Shown: positions 24,555 to 31,509 of the stretch, one piece after another | Position numbering within the stretch: position 1 is the stretch's first letter | Layout of the letters: every line of letters starts with the position of its first letter | From: Lewinellaceae bacterium | GTDB taxonomy: Bacteria > Bacteroidota > Bacteroidia > Chitinophagales > Saprospiraceae | Assembly (NCBI GenBank): GCA_020636435.1 | Contig: JACJXX010000002.1 | Location: forward strand, 496,001 to 560,000 | Length of the DNA: 64,000 nt | Direction of reading: 5' to 3' | Notes under the pieces: model-generated | Told to the model about the DNA's origin: nothing | Databases searched by the model: none | What the model saw: only the letters and a program-made list of their open reading frames with translations | Translations under genes and position numbers: made by a program

Positions 24555-24730
24555 GCCTTGTTGATTTGGTTGTTTGTTGCCAGTTGTTTGTTTCTCAACC
24601 GGGCTACCTGGCTGACGTTAGATAAGCAAAGATTTAATCGTGTGGATTTTTTTGATGACAACCGGTGCGCCGGCGCTTTACAGCCCGGCGCTCTTTTCCG
24701 TCACCGCCCCTTATTCCAAAAAGCGCTATC

Positions 24731-25483
24731 ATGAGGACCTATCTTTTTGTTATTGCCCTTCTCGTTCTGTACACCCTGGGATGCAGGGGGAAAAAACCTA
24801 ACCCTTTCCATCCGGAAGCCCTGTCGGGCCACCAGTGGGAACTCGTTCGCTATGCTTCCGGCATCGGCCAGACCAACCCCATCGAGGGCAGCCGCATTAC
24901 GCTGCGCTTCGAGGGCGATACGCTGCGCGGCCGGGCCGGCTGCAACAATTACTTTGGAAACTGGGAATACCGGGGCCATGACTACCTGGCTGTATCGGGC
25001 CAGATCGGCACGACGGAATTGTACTGCGACGGTTTCATGAAGCAGGAGGCGCTCTACCTGGCCATCCTGTCGGAGATTTCAACCTTTATCGTCAGCGATA
25101 CGGCGCTCCAGTTGAGCGGGCCCGCCGGCTTCCTGGTTTTTGCCCCCACCCGGCCCGACGGCGCGCCGCCCGAACCCTCCCGGCAGTTCCTTGCCGGTTA
25201 CTTCCTGGGCGGCAATGAGGCAAGCATCTTTCGGGACTGTGCCGACACCACCGTCGTCTTCTGGCTGGAAGACGAAACCAATACCCTGGACAGCCTCTAC
25301 CGCGCCACTACCGGCGGGCAGGAATACCAGCCCGTGCTGCTGGAAATTGATGCGCTCAAAATGCCGCGCCTGAACCTGGGCTATGCATCGGAGTATGATG
25401 GGTTGATTAAAGTTGAACGGGTGCGGAAAATCGCCGCGCCTGATCCGGAAGACGCTTGTTTTCTAAAGATGACATGGGGCTAA
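24731..25483 (+). CDS. META-domain (HslJ-like) lipoprotein
   Basis: 250 aa from MRTYLFVIALLVLYTLGC (ATG 24731), with Cys18 as the lipidation site. Residues ~30-140 are a META domain: LSGHQWELVRYASGIGQTNP, ITLRFEGDTLRGRAGCNNYF (the hallmark G-x-x-x-C-N-x-Y/F), then GQIGTTELYCDGFMKQEALY. The C-terminal ~100 residues (FLAGYFLGGNEASIFRDCAD ... ) form a second domain resembling copper-resistance NlpE-type or lipocalin-like extensions, which I cannot name with certainty. Envelope protein; META proteins are linked to heat shock and drug tolerance. Convergent with the CsbD operon, sharing a bidirectional terminator. Confidence 0.8.
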   Translation: MRTYLFVIALLVLYTLGCRGKKPNPFHPEALSGHQWELVRYASGIGQTNPIEGSRITLRFEGDTLRGRAGCNNYFGNWEYRGHDYLAVSGQIGTTELYCDGFMKQEALYLAILSEISTFIVSDTALQLSGPAGFLVFAPTRPDGAPPEPSRQFLAGYFLGGNEASIFRDCADTTVVFWLEDETNTLDSLYRATTGGQEYQPVLLEIDALKMPRLNLGYASEYDGLIKVERVRKIAAPDPEDACFLKMTWG

Positions 25484-25551
25484 TCGGATAAAGTTGCAGC
25501 CCTGCTTCTGTTTTGCCGGGCCAGCTCAAAAGGTAGCCGGTCCAAACGAAA

Positions 25552-25590
25552 GGGGGCTTCCTGACCTGAATAGTCAGGAAGCCCCCTTCA
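25552..25590. terminator. Bidirectional terminator
   Basis: GGGGGCTTCCTGAC / GTCAGGAAGCCCCC, 14-bp perfect stem with 7-nt loop, between the convergent META and CsbD genes; T-rich on the plus side and TTTCGTTT on the minus side. Confidence 0.85.
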
Positions 25591-25612
25591 TTTCGGGATT
25601 AATCAGTGCCGG

Positions 25613-25804
25613 TCAGAACCGATCGATCATCTCTTTGACCTCTTGTTTGGACTTCCCCAGTTTCTGCTGCAGGCGGCCCAGCAATTGTTCTTCCTGGCCC
25701 TCGGCAAAAGTGAGGTCGTCGTCAGTCAACTGGCCATACTCTTCTTTGAGTTTGCCTTTGATCTGGTTCCAATTGCCGCGAATCTTATCTGTGATTGCAC
25801 TCAT
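25613..25804 (-). CDS. CsbD family stress protein (copy 1)
   Basis: 63 aa: MSAITDKIRGNWNQIKGKLK then EEYGQLTDDDLTFAEGQEEQ and LLGRLQQKLGKSKQEVKEMI. The NW(N)QIKGKLKEEYGQLTDDDL pattern defines CsbD. These small hydrophilic proteins are induced by general stress (sigma-B in Bacillus, other factors elsewhere); biochemical role unknown. Last gene of an apparent operon barrel - lipoprotein - CsbD, 62 bp after the lipoprotein gene. A second copy lies at 29095-29286. Confidence 0.92.
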   Translation of the reverse strand: MSAITDKIRGNWNQIKGKLKEEYGQLTDDDLTFAEGQEEQLLGRLQQKLGKSKQEVKEMIDRF

Positions 25805-25866
25805 TATTTTAATGTGTTTAGTTTAAAAAATTTATTTTCATCTGGCTTGTGGAGCTGAAAGCAGGT

Positions 25867-26286
25867 TTAGCTCTCAAAAGTTTCATTCCATTGCTGCTCG
25901 ATATCGTTCATCGATTTTTGGATGCCGGCTTTCACTTCCTGCCAATTGCTTTCGGCAGCATTGCCCAGGCGATCCAGTTCCTGTCCCAGTTCTTTATTCC
26001 AGGCATCGAGTTGGTTGATCTTTTGGTTGATCTCCTCTGCGGCTTCACCTGAAGCGGTATTCAATTGCATTTTAAGATCTTCTGCTTTTTGGCTGATTTC
26101 ACGCTGCATGTCCTTGATATCGGCCTGTAGTTCTTCCTTCTCGGTACGGAAAAGGTCAGCAAATTCTTCGCTGGCATCTTCGACATCTTCGACGGCTTTA
26201 TCTGCCTGAGAATTGTTGCTGCAGGATGTGAAACTTGCCATGCTGAAAATGGCAAAAGCAAGTATCCAGAAATTAAGGGTTTTCAT
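25867..26286 (-). CDS. Coiled-coil lipoprotein
   Basis: 139 aa. Signal with lipobox MASFTSC|S (Cys22). The mature part is almost entirely charged heptad-like helix (DKAVEDVEDASEEFADLFRT, EKEELQADIKDMQREISQKA, EEINQKINQLDAWNKELGQE), rich in Glu/Lys/Gln, and contains the string SNWQEVKAGIQKSMNDIEQQ. It resembles lpp-like or apolipoprotein-like helical envelope proteins but no family is certain. Lies 33 bp after the barrel gene and 62 bp before CsbD, so it is the middle gene of the operon. Confidence 0.75.
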   Translation of the reverse strand: MKTLNFWILAFAIFSMASFTSCSNNSQADKAVEDVEDASEEFADLFRTEKEELQADIKDMQREISQKAEDLKMQLNTASGEAAEEINQKINQLDAWNKELGQELDRLGNAAESNWQEVKAGIQKSMNDIEQQWNETFES

Positions 26287-26319
26287 ATCACTAGATTTTG
26301 GTTAAAAATTGAACTTCGA

Positions 26320-27051
26320 TCATTTATCATAAAAATCAGAAGCATCTATATCATCATCGGGTTCGGCACTCCCATACCCAACCTTTGCCGGCTTTACGCG
26401 GGCGAAGTATACCTGAAAGCCAATGGAGAAGTCGATCTGATTGGTGTAGGTTTGGGTATTCGTATTGACCTCGTTAAAAATGATCTCGGCATTACTGCGC
26501 GCCCAGTTGTATTTCAGCTGAGCTTCGATACCGATAGCGTCATTGGAAAGGATGGTGAATCCAGGGCCAAAGCCAATGGCGAGAACATTATTGGAAATCG
26601 TTTGGCTTACGCCATCTATAGAGACCTGGTTTTCAGAACTGCCAAAACCCATTGTGGCCTCGAGGAAAAAGGCTTTGTCTTCTCCCACCGGCAAATAAAA
26701 GCGGGTATAGGGGCCAAACAATAAGTCGCTATCGTAAGATTTTTCAAAGTCCGTATTGGGGTCGTCAATATCTACGGGTTCGCGAATCCGGTTTAGGGTA
26801 TAATCCAGGCCAATGCCTAGCGCCCATTTGTCCAGCAGGAAATATCCCACAGCAGGAGCTATATTGAACTGGGTTGTCTGCGCGCCTTCATTGGTGGCTG
26901 ACACGCCCTCCGCTTCCACGTCCACAGAAGACTCCGCAGCAGAAAAACCCAGCGTTCCTCCCATCATGAAGTTTCCCTGGTTAAAGGCCTGCGCCTGTGT
27001 TGACAAATTGAACAAAAGGGCAATAGCAGACAGAAGTATTGTTCTTAGCAT
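26320..27051 (-). CDS. Outer-membrane beta-barrel protein
   Basis: 243 aa from MLRTILLSAIALLFNLSTQA (signal peptide; the frame's earlier starts add a hydrophilic leader). Mature part: alternating amphipathic strands starting NFMMGGTLGFSAAESSVDVE, with IAPAVGYFLLDKWALGIGLD and FYLPVGEDKAFFLEATMGFG, ending in an aromatic strand (IDFSIGFQVYFARVK). This is the OmpW/PorT-like small barrel common in Bacteroidota. Its last ~20 residues are acidic (DDDIDASDFYDK). First gene of the barrel-lipoprotein-CsbD operon; the motif at 27136-27165 lies 85 bp upstream. Confidence 0.8.
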   Translation of the reverse strand: MLRTILLSAIALLFNLSTQAQAFNQGNFMMGGTLGFSAAESSVDVEAEGVSATNEGAQTTQFNIAPAVGYFLLDKWALGIGLDYTLNRIREPVDIDDPNTDFEKSYDSDLLFGPYTRFYLPVGEDKAFFLEATMGFGSSENQVSIDGVSQTISNNVLAIGFGPGFTILSNDAIGIEAQLKYNWARSNAEIIFNEVNTNTQTYTNQIDFSIGFQVYFARVKPAKVGYGSAEPDDDIDASDFYDK

Positions 27052-27135
27052 CCTTTTCGGAATTTCAGTTTTGCATTCACAGGCTCCCTGGACACACATA
27101 GTCAATTGATTTATTATTTTTTAATTCGATTCGTT

Positions 27136-27165
27136 TATTAAACCTGTTTTTACCGGCTCATGTTC
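27136..27165 (-). promoter_or_regulatory. ECF-like promoter motif, site 1
   Basis: Minus strand GAACATG-N15-GTTTAATA, upstream of the barrel-lipoprotein-CsbD operon. It also shares flanking bases with site 29649-29678 (CGAACAyGAGsC ... AAAA.cAG). Confidence 0.5.
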
Positions 27166-27349
27166 GTTTTTGGAATTGTAATTCTTGTGAAAACAATTAA
27201 TTGTTGAAAGTAGCCGAATGCACTGCTCCCAATACACTCGGCTTAACTTAAACACACTTGAAACACTACGGGAAATGCAGAAGAAGAATATTTAATTTTC
27301 ACATTTCGAGCTAAAAACGCCTCTTTGAGGCTTGTATTAATTGATTCTA

Positions 27350-27937
27350 TCAGAACAAAAAACCTACGGACAAATAAGTAATATTATTCTTGAATTCCGG
27401 TGTATCTCCATCAAAAACATTGTTCAACCTCCATTCCTGAGACAGGTCGATGGTGAAAATGCCAAGATCTACGCCTAAACCACCGTTGAATCCCCAAAGT
27501 ACTTCTCTGAAGGCATCATCCTCATAACCTGGCAAACCATCATTAGTATTCAACACAAATGATGCATTGGGGCCAGTGTAAAGCCGCAGCCCCCAATTCT
27601 CTCCTTCTATCAGGTCGCCCCCAATGAACAACGGGACACGAAGTCCCTCAAAATTCACGGTGTAATCCGGCAGGTCAATGCCAACATTTCCATCTTCAAA
27701 AAAATTAATACGGGATTGGTGCTTATAATAATACAGGCCGGGAGATACATAAAAGCGGTCGCCGAAGCGCGCCTCGAAGCCGATCTGGTAGCCTGCTTTC
27801 CCATCGATCTCACCGTCATTGTAGCTTTCTTTGGCCTGCGTAACATTTGCCCCTGCCTTAATATTAAACTGGGCCTGGCTAAAAGCCGCGCCGAATCCTA
27901 AGGCAACGATCAAACAAATCAAAATTGAACGTCTCAT
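27350..27937 (-). CDS. PorT-family outer-membrane beta-barrel protein
   Basis: 195 aa, signal peptide MRRSILICLIVALGFGAAFS-QA. The start of the mature part, FNIKAGANVTQAKESYNDGE, and KAGYQIGFEARFGDRFYVSP with GLYYYKHQSRI, match the 'outer membrane protein beta-barrel' (PorT-like) family; it ends in an aromatic-capped strand (YLSVGFLF). Likely an eight-stranded barrel. Separate transcription unit between two other barrel genes; no GAACAY motif was found upstream, unlike its neighbours. Confidence 0.85.
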   Translation of the reverse strand: MRRSILICLIVALGFGAAFSQAQFNIKAGANVTQAKESYNDGEIDGKAGYQIGFEARFGDRFYVSPGLYYYKHQSRINFFEDGNVGIDLPDYTVNFEGLRVPLFIGGDLIEGENWGLRLYTGPNASFVLNTNDGLPGYEDDAFREVLWGFNGGLGVDLGIFTIDLSQEWRLNNVFDGDTPEFKNNITYLSVGFLF

Positions 27938-28062
27938 AATATTATTTATTCTTATTTAAAATTAAAGTTAAAAATGGGGAGAGCCAGGGAATCTTCTACC
28001 CTCCCCACCAACCTCCTGATTAGTGATTAGTAAGCGGAGAACAGGTTAAAGCAAGAGACTGG

Positions 28063-28575
28063 TTAAAAATAAAACCGAATACCCACGCCACCGCCTACCG
28101 CGCCGGAGGTTTCTTCGATCAATTCCAGGCGGGGCGTCACCTGCCCATATATTTCGACGATGCCCAGGATGACATTGAGGCCGAAGTTGCCGCTGATGCC
28201 GGCGGCAAAATCATTGCTGGAGACGCCCTCCCCATTGTTTTGCCTGATTCCTGCAAAAACGCCGGGGCCTACAAAATAATGTACCTTTCCGGAGCTTCCG
28301 ATGTGGTTTTCCACCAGGCCATGGACATTGACGAAGAAGAAATGATCAAGGTCCCATGCCGCCAGTACATCTGTCGATATGCCATTGGGGTTGTAAACCT
28401 TCAGGCTCAGGCCCGTAGGTTGTCCAAATTGTGCGCCTATGCCTACCGAGTTGGGGGCCCGCGTTCGACTGAGCTCACGCGCCGAAGTCTGGGCATGAAG
28501 GGACACGATGCTGAGGGAAAAAACGGCAATCGCCAGGGTTATTTTTTGAATTAAATTTTTAGTTAGCAAATACAT
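28063..28575 (-). CDS. Outer-membrane barrel-like secreted protein
   Basis: 170 aa from MYLLTKNLIQKITLAIAVFS (ATG 28575), giving a clean signal peptide ending LHAQ. In-frame ATGs at 28596, 28623 and 28674 exist; the last two fall within the promoter motif and the dispersed repeat, respectively, so they are disfavoured. Mature part: RAPNSVGIGAQFGQPTGLSL, KVHYFVGPGVFAGIRQN, FAAGISGNFGLNVILGIVEI and the final GGGVGIRFYF, a small beta-barrel similar to those of other Bacteroidota. Next to two further barrel genes. Function unknown. Confidence 0.75.
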   Translation of the reverse strand: MYLLTKNLIQKITLAIAVFSLSIVSLHAQTSARELSRTRAPNSVGIGAQFGQPTGLSLKVYNPNGISTDVLAAWDLDHFFFVNVHGLVENHIGSSGKVHYFVGPGVFAGIRQNNGEGVSSNDFAAGISGNFGLNVILGIVEIYGQVTPRLELIEETSGAVGGGVGIRFYF

Positions 28576-28597
28576 TGGATTCCAGTTTTGATTCATT

Positions 28598-28627
28598 TTT
28601 GTAACTTTAATTTCGCTCTTCATGTTC
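28598..28627 (-). promoter_or_regulatory. ECF-like promoter motif, site 2 (weak -10)
   Basis: Minus strand GAACATG-N15-GTTACAAA, 23 bp upstream of ATG 28575. Same spacing as the other sites but a divergent second box. Confidence 0.35.
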
Positions 28628-28645
28628 GATTTTTTCCGATTATAA

Positions 28646-28720
28646 CAGATTGCGCAGCTGTTGACGATGGCCAATCGAGGGCGTCATTTGGGTACCCAAA
28701 TTCATTTGGGTTCGGAGGCG
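28646..28720 (-). repeat. Dispersed inverted-repeat sequence, second copy
   Basis: About 75 bp matching 1916-1990 in reverse orientation, with palindrome CCCAAAT-TC-ATTTGGG (28695-28710). The remaining spacer to 29000 shows no gene. Confidence 0.6.
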
Positions 28721-29001
28721 GTTTATATCAAGGGCGGCGGTTTTTTAATGGCGGTTTTTTAATAATTTGACCCGGGGCAATCGTTGCTCTTCCATTCCGG
28801 GCAGCTACGCAAAACGTTACAATAAGGATTTTTTATCAATTCCCATTGTAATTATACCAGACGAACACAAATCAGTTTTTTCAGGTTAGAAAGTAAGGCA
28901 CCGATTCTTACAACTACGCGAATGACGAATTAAAGAAAGCAGCGGAAAGAGGTGATATTTGAGGCTTTTGCCGAGATCATCCAAAACAAGGCTTCAGAGC
29001 G

Positions 29002-29037
29002 AAAAAAGCCCAGCAGCTAATTTTCTCGCTGCTGGGC
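29002..29037 (-). terminator. Rho-independent terminator for the DUF3185-CsbD unit
   Basis: Minus strand GCCCAGCAGC-(10 nt)-GCTGCTGGGC followed by TTTTTT. Confidence 0.9.
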
Positions 29038-29094
29038 CCTAATGCGACAAATTGGGTTGTATGCACCCTGTAAATGGCCTCAAATAGTGCTGAT

Positions 29095-29286
29095 TCAGAG
29101 GTTATTGATCATCTTTTTCACATCCTCCTTGGCCATGCCGAGTTTTTCCTGCAGGCGGCCGATCAGTTGGTCTTCCTTCCCTTCCTGGTAGGCCAGGTCA
29201 TCATCTGTCAATTGGCCGTATTTTTCCTTAAGTTTGCCTTTCAACTGATTCCAGTTTCCACGAATTTTATCTCCTAGAGCACTCAT
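29095..29286 (-). CDS. CsbD family stress protein (copy 2)
   Basis: 63 aa: MSALGDKIRGNWNQLKGKLK, EKYGQLTDDDLAYQEGKEDQ, LIGRLQEKLGMAKEDVKKMI. Start chosen at 29286 because CsbD begins here; the frame upstream to 29379 is a non-homologous leader. About 70 % identical to copy 1 (25613-25804), so the two are in-window paralogues within one putative stress regulon. Sits 127 bp downstream of the DUF3185 gene; a stem-loop with arms GAAGCCG/CGGCTTC (29339-29379) in that gap could attenuate readthrough. Confidence 0.92.
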   Translation of the reverse strand: MSALGDKIRGNWNQLKGKLKEKYGQLTDDDLAYQEGKEDQLIGRLQEKLGMAKEDVKKMINNL

Positions 29287-29413
29287 ATGTATGAAGTTTA
29301 AGTTATGAAATTGAGATTTTCCTGACTCAGGCAAAAATGAAGCCGTCAGCAGCGGCGCCAGCCACCCCTCCGGCTTCATCGGAAATCACCCGAGTACTAA
29401 ATTTTTGTTTTTG

Positions 29414-29626
29414 CTATCGCTTTTTCCAGACGAAATAACCGGCGGCCAGGCTTGCCAACGCCAGGGCAAAATAGAGCATGGCGCTTCTCTGTCCCGATTC
29501 ATCGTTGGCAGATATTTCCATGCCGAGAAGATTGAGGCTCGCCGAAGATTCCTGGTAGGTTTGCACCCCCATTACAGCAAGCGCGATGCCTGCGATGAGC
29601 AAGATGAGGACAATTAGGTTTTTCAT
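29414..29626 (-). CDS. Small two-helix membrane protein, DUF3185-like
   Basis: 70 aa. Helix 1 MKNLIVLILLIAGIALAVMG, a polar loop (QTYQESSASLNLLGMEISAN), helix 2 AMLYFALALASLAAGYFVWK. The architecture and the loop residues resemble DUF3185 proteins, two-TM proteins of unknown function found in stress-type loci. The motif GAACACG-N15-GTTCTATA ends 23 bp before its ATG, the closest placement in the set, and it heads the unit with CsbD copy 2. Confidence 0.65.
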   Translation of the reverse strand: MKNLIVLILLIAGIALAVMGVQTYQESSASLNLLGMEISANDESGQRSAMLYFALALASLAAGYFVWKKR

Positions 29627-29648
29627 TTTGAATTAATTTAATTTTGTC

Positions 29649-29678
29649 TATAGAACTGATTTTGCGCGCCTCGTGTTC
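29649..29678 (-). promoter_or_regulatory. ECF-like promoter motif, site 3
   Basis: Minus strand GAACACG-N15-GTTCTATA, 23 bp from the DUF3185-like gene. Both boxes are identical to site 33165-33195, except that the spacer there is one base longer. Confidence 0.55.
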
Positions 29679-29713
29679 GGATGAAATTTTGATTTCATCT
29701 CTGGGAGCAAGCT

Positions 29714-30217
29714 TTAAGCCACCTTCATAAGGCGCTGTTTCAGCATCGAGCGGGCGGTGTTGAGCCGGCTTTTTACCGTGCCCATGGGAATGTCCAAATA
29801 TTCAGCGATTTCCTTGTACTCATAACCCTGGTAGTACATGAGGAAAGGCGTTCGGTACCGGTTTTTCAGCGCGTTGAGATGCGACAGCAGTTCTCGTAGC
29901 CTCAGGTTCTGTTCGCCACTGTTGGCTATGGCGTTTTTGTTTTCGACAGCGAAGGCAAATTTCTCGATGGGTTCATTCAGGAAAGGGCGTTGTTGCTTCT
30001 TGCGATAGCTATCGATGAGCGTATGGCGAATGATGGTTGCCATCCATGCGCGGAAGTTAGTGCCCGGTTCGAACCGGTTCCGGTACTTGAACCCCCTAAT
30101 GGAGGCATCCTGGAACAGGTCTTGAGCATCCTGATAATTCCGGGACATTTTCAGGGCAAAGGAGAATAATAAATCCTTGTGGGATTGCAGTTCGCGGCTG
30201 AATTCGAAGCGTGTCAT
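29714..30217 (-). CDS. ECF sigma factor of the stress island
   Basis: 167 aa from MTRFEFSRELQSHKDLLFSF (ATG 30217). Region 2: FALKMSRNYQDAQDLFQDAS, IRGFKYRNRFEPGTNFRAWM and ATIIRHTLIDSYRKKQQRPF. Region 4: LRELLSHLNALKNRYRTPFL, MYYQGYEYKEIAEYLDIPMG and TVKSRLNTARSMLKQRLMKV. The sequence fits the Bacteroidota/alphaproteobacterial ECF type that acts without an attached anti-sigma gene. It sits among genes carrying the GAACAY-N15-GTT motif; GAAC is the usual -35 core for ECF factors, so I infer it reads that motif. A sigma-54-like site lies 53 bp upstream of its start. Confidence 0.9.
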   Translation of the reverse strand: MTRFEFSRELQSHKDLLFSFALKMSRNYQDAQDLFQDASIRGFKYRNRFEPGTNFRAWMATIIRHTLIDSYRKKQQRPFLNEPIEKFAFAVENKNAIANSGEQNLRLRELLSHLNALKNRYRTPFLMYYQGYEYKEIAEYLDIPMGTVKSRLNTARSMLKQRLMKVA

Positions 30218-30269
30218 AATTGTAGTGTTATTTGGTTTTGAATAATCTCTCAAAGCACGTTAGAGATAA

Positions 30270-30285
30270 CCCAAACACTGTGCCA
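30270..30285 (-). promoter_or_regulatory. Sigma-54-like -24/-12 element upstream of the ECF gene
   Basis: Minus strand TGGCACAGTGTTTGGG against the consensus TGGCACGNNNNTTGC: GG and TTG are in register but the -12 C is G. It would link the nearby sigma-54 activator (33653-35407) to the ECF gene; speculative. Confidence 0.25.
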
Positions 30286-30391
30286 AAAACACAAACAATT
30301 GACTATCAATAAATTAACTGATACTAAAATAAAAAAATGTGACTTTATTTAATCAAATTGTCTTAATAAAATCATCCGTGCGGAAAACGGG

Positions 30392-30922
30392 CTACAGGGA
30401 CTGAAGTTCTTCCAGCACGCTCAGGGCTTCTCCTTTTGTGTCGAAATCACTGCTTTGCTCAAGCAGTGCCTGAAGCTTCTGCAGAAGGATTTTCTTTTTA
30501 TTTTCCTTTTTGTGCAGGCTTTCCCTTTGGGCCGCCAGGGCCTTATTATTTTTCAGCACAGCCTCCAGCGCAGGCGGCAGGGAAGAAAGGTTTTCTTTCA
30601 GCACGTAGCCGTGAGCTCCTTTGAGGATGACTTCGGCAGCTTTTTCTTCATCATTCAGCATGCCCGTAACAAACAAGAAAGGCACAAAAGGAAAGTGCTC
30701 TTTGGCATAAAGCAGGGCTTCCAATCCATTATACCCTGGAATATGGTAGTCGGAGAGAATGACGTCGGGAGCGCCCCAGCCCAGCCTTTCCAGGTATTCT
30801 TTTTTAGATTGAGCGACGATAAAAACAGCGTTGGGGAACGCCTTTTTCACCGTTCTTTTGATCAGCTCCTGGTCGAGTGGCTGATCTTCAAGAACCATTA
30901 TTTTCAGGGAATCGTTCTTCAT
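30392..30922 (-). CDS. Stand-alone response-regulator receiver protein
   Basis: 176 aa. Receiver domain 1-~125: acidic pair in IMVLEDQPLDQEL, phospho-acceptor Asp in PDVILSDYHIPGYNGLEALL, Thr in FLFVTGMLNDEEKAAEV, Lys in GAHGYVLKENLSSLPPA. The remaining ~50 residues (KKENKKKILLQKLQALLEQS) are a charged coiled coil, with no DNA-binding or enzymatic output domain. Such proteins act by binding a partner, e.g. an anti-sigma or a kinase. It lies between the ECF gene and the ethylene-receptor-like kinase gene, so it plausibly couples them (inference). Confidence 0.88.
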   Translation of the reverse strand: MKNDSLKIMVLEDQPLDQELIKRTVKKAFPNAVFIVAQSKKEYLERLGWGAPDVILSDYHIPGYNGLEALLYAKEHFPFVPFLFVTGMLNDEEKAAEVILKGAHGYVLKENLSSLPPALEAVLKNNKALAAQRESLHKKENKKKILLQKLQALLEQSSDFDTKGEALSVLEELQSL

Positions 30923-31090
30923 GGTTGATTAAGTTGAACAACAAATAAATTCGCCGGGCTACGGCCATCAGATGAAAAATTTGCAGAATAAGCCCGGGGA
31001 TCAAACATTTGGTTCGGAATATAAGTTAAATTCAAGAAAAGATTATTATTCGCTTATATTTTTTGATTTCTACAAAGAATCTTTTGAAAT

Positions 31091-31504
31091 TTGCAAAACA
31101 GGTACAACCCGGAAATTAAGTCAGGCAAGAAAATAGGCGTTGATTGCAATACGAAAGTTTTGGAAGACAATCATAAATTCCAGTTATTTCAAGAGAGCGA
31201 TATAGGGGCAATAGCCCGAGAGAGCAACAAGAGGTGTATCGTACTTCTTTTTGGGGCTGATTGGTTGGGCAGTTCCTATATTCTGGAACGTTTTCTGGTA
31301 GAGGAAGGCAGCGTTTATCCGGAAGTAACTTTCTACAAGGTAGATATCGATAAAAACCCATCGCTGATGGAAAGAATGGACATCAAACAGGTGCCGGCAA
31401 CCTTCTTTTTTGCAGGCGGGGAAATCGTAGCGTTCCTGGAAGGCCTGGCCAGCCGAACAAAAGTCCGGCAGAAATTTGCCCAGGCCATAAAAGGAAAAAC
31501 TTGA
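31091..31504 (+). CDS. Thioredoxin-fold protein without CxxC
   Basis: 137 aa in the longest frame, beginning with a TTG (31091); no ATG exists before residue 93, and a second TTG at residue 24 is an alternative. The thioredoxin core is visible: CIVLLFGADWLGSSYILERF where W-C-x-x-C should be, then PEVTFYKVDIDKNPSLMERM, DIKQVPATFFFAGGEIVAFL (cis-Pro in QVPAT). ADWLGSS replaces the active-site WCGPC, so disulfide exchange is not expected; a binding or scaffolding role is more likely. Convergent with the kinase gene, 5 bp apart. Confidence 0.65.
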   Translation: MQNRYNPEIKSGKKIGVDCNTKVLEDNHKFQLFQESDIGAIARESNKRCIVLLFGADWLGSSYILERFLVEEGSVYPEVTFYKVDIDKNPSLMERMDIKQVPATFFFAGGEIVAFLEGLASRTKVRQKFAQAIKGKT

Positions 31505-31509
31505 AAGTG

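Noticed and set aside
25805..25866. GAACAY promoter motif or sigma-54 site directly upstream of either CsbD gene
   Set aside because: I looked on the coding strand of both CsbD leaders and found neither; both are better explained as distal genes of motif-bearing operons.
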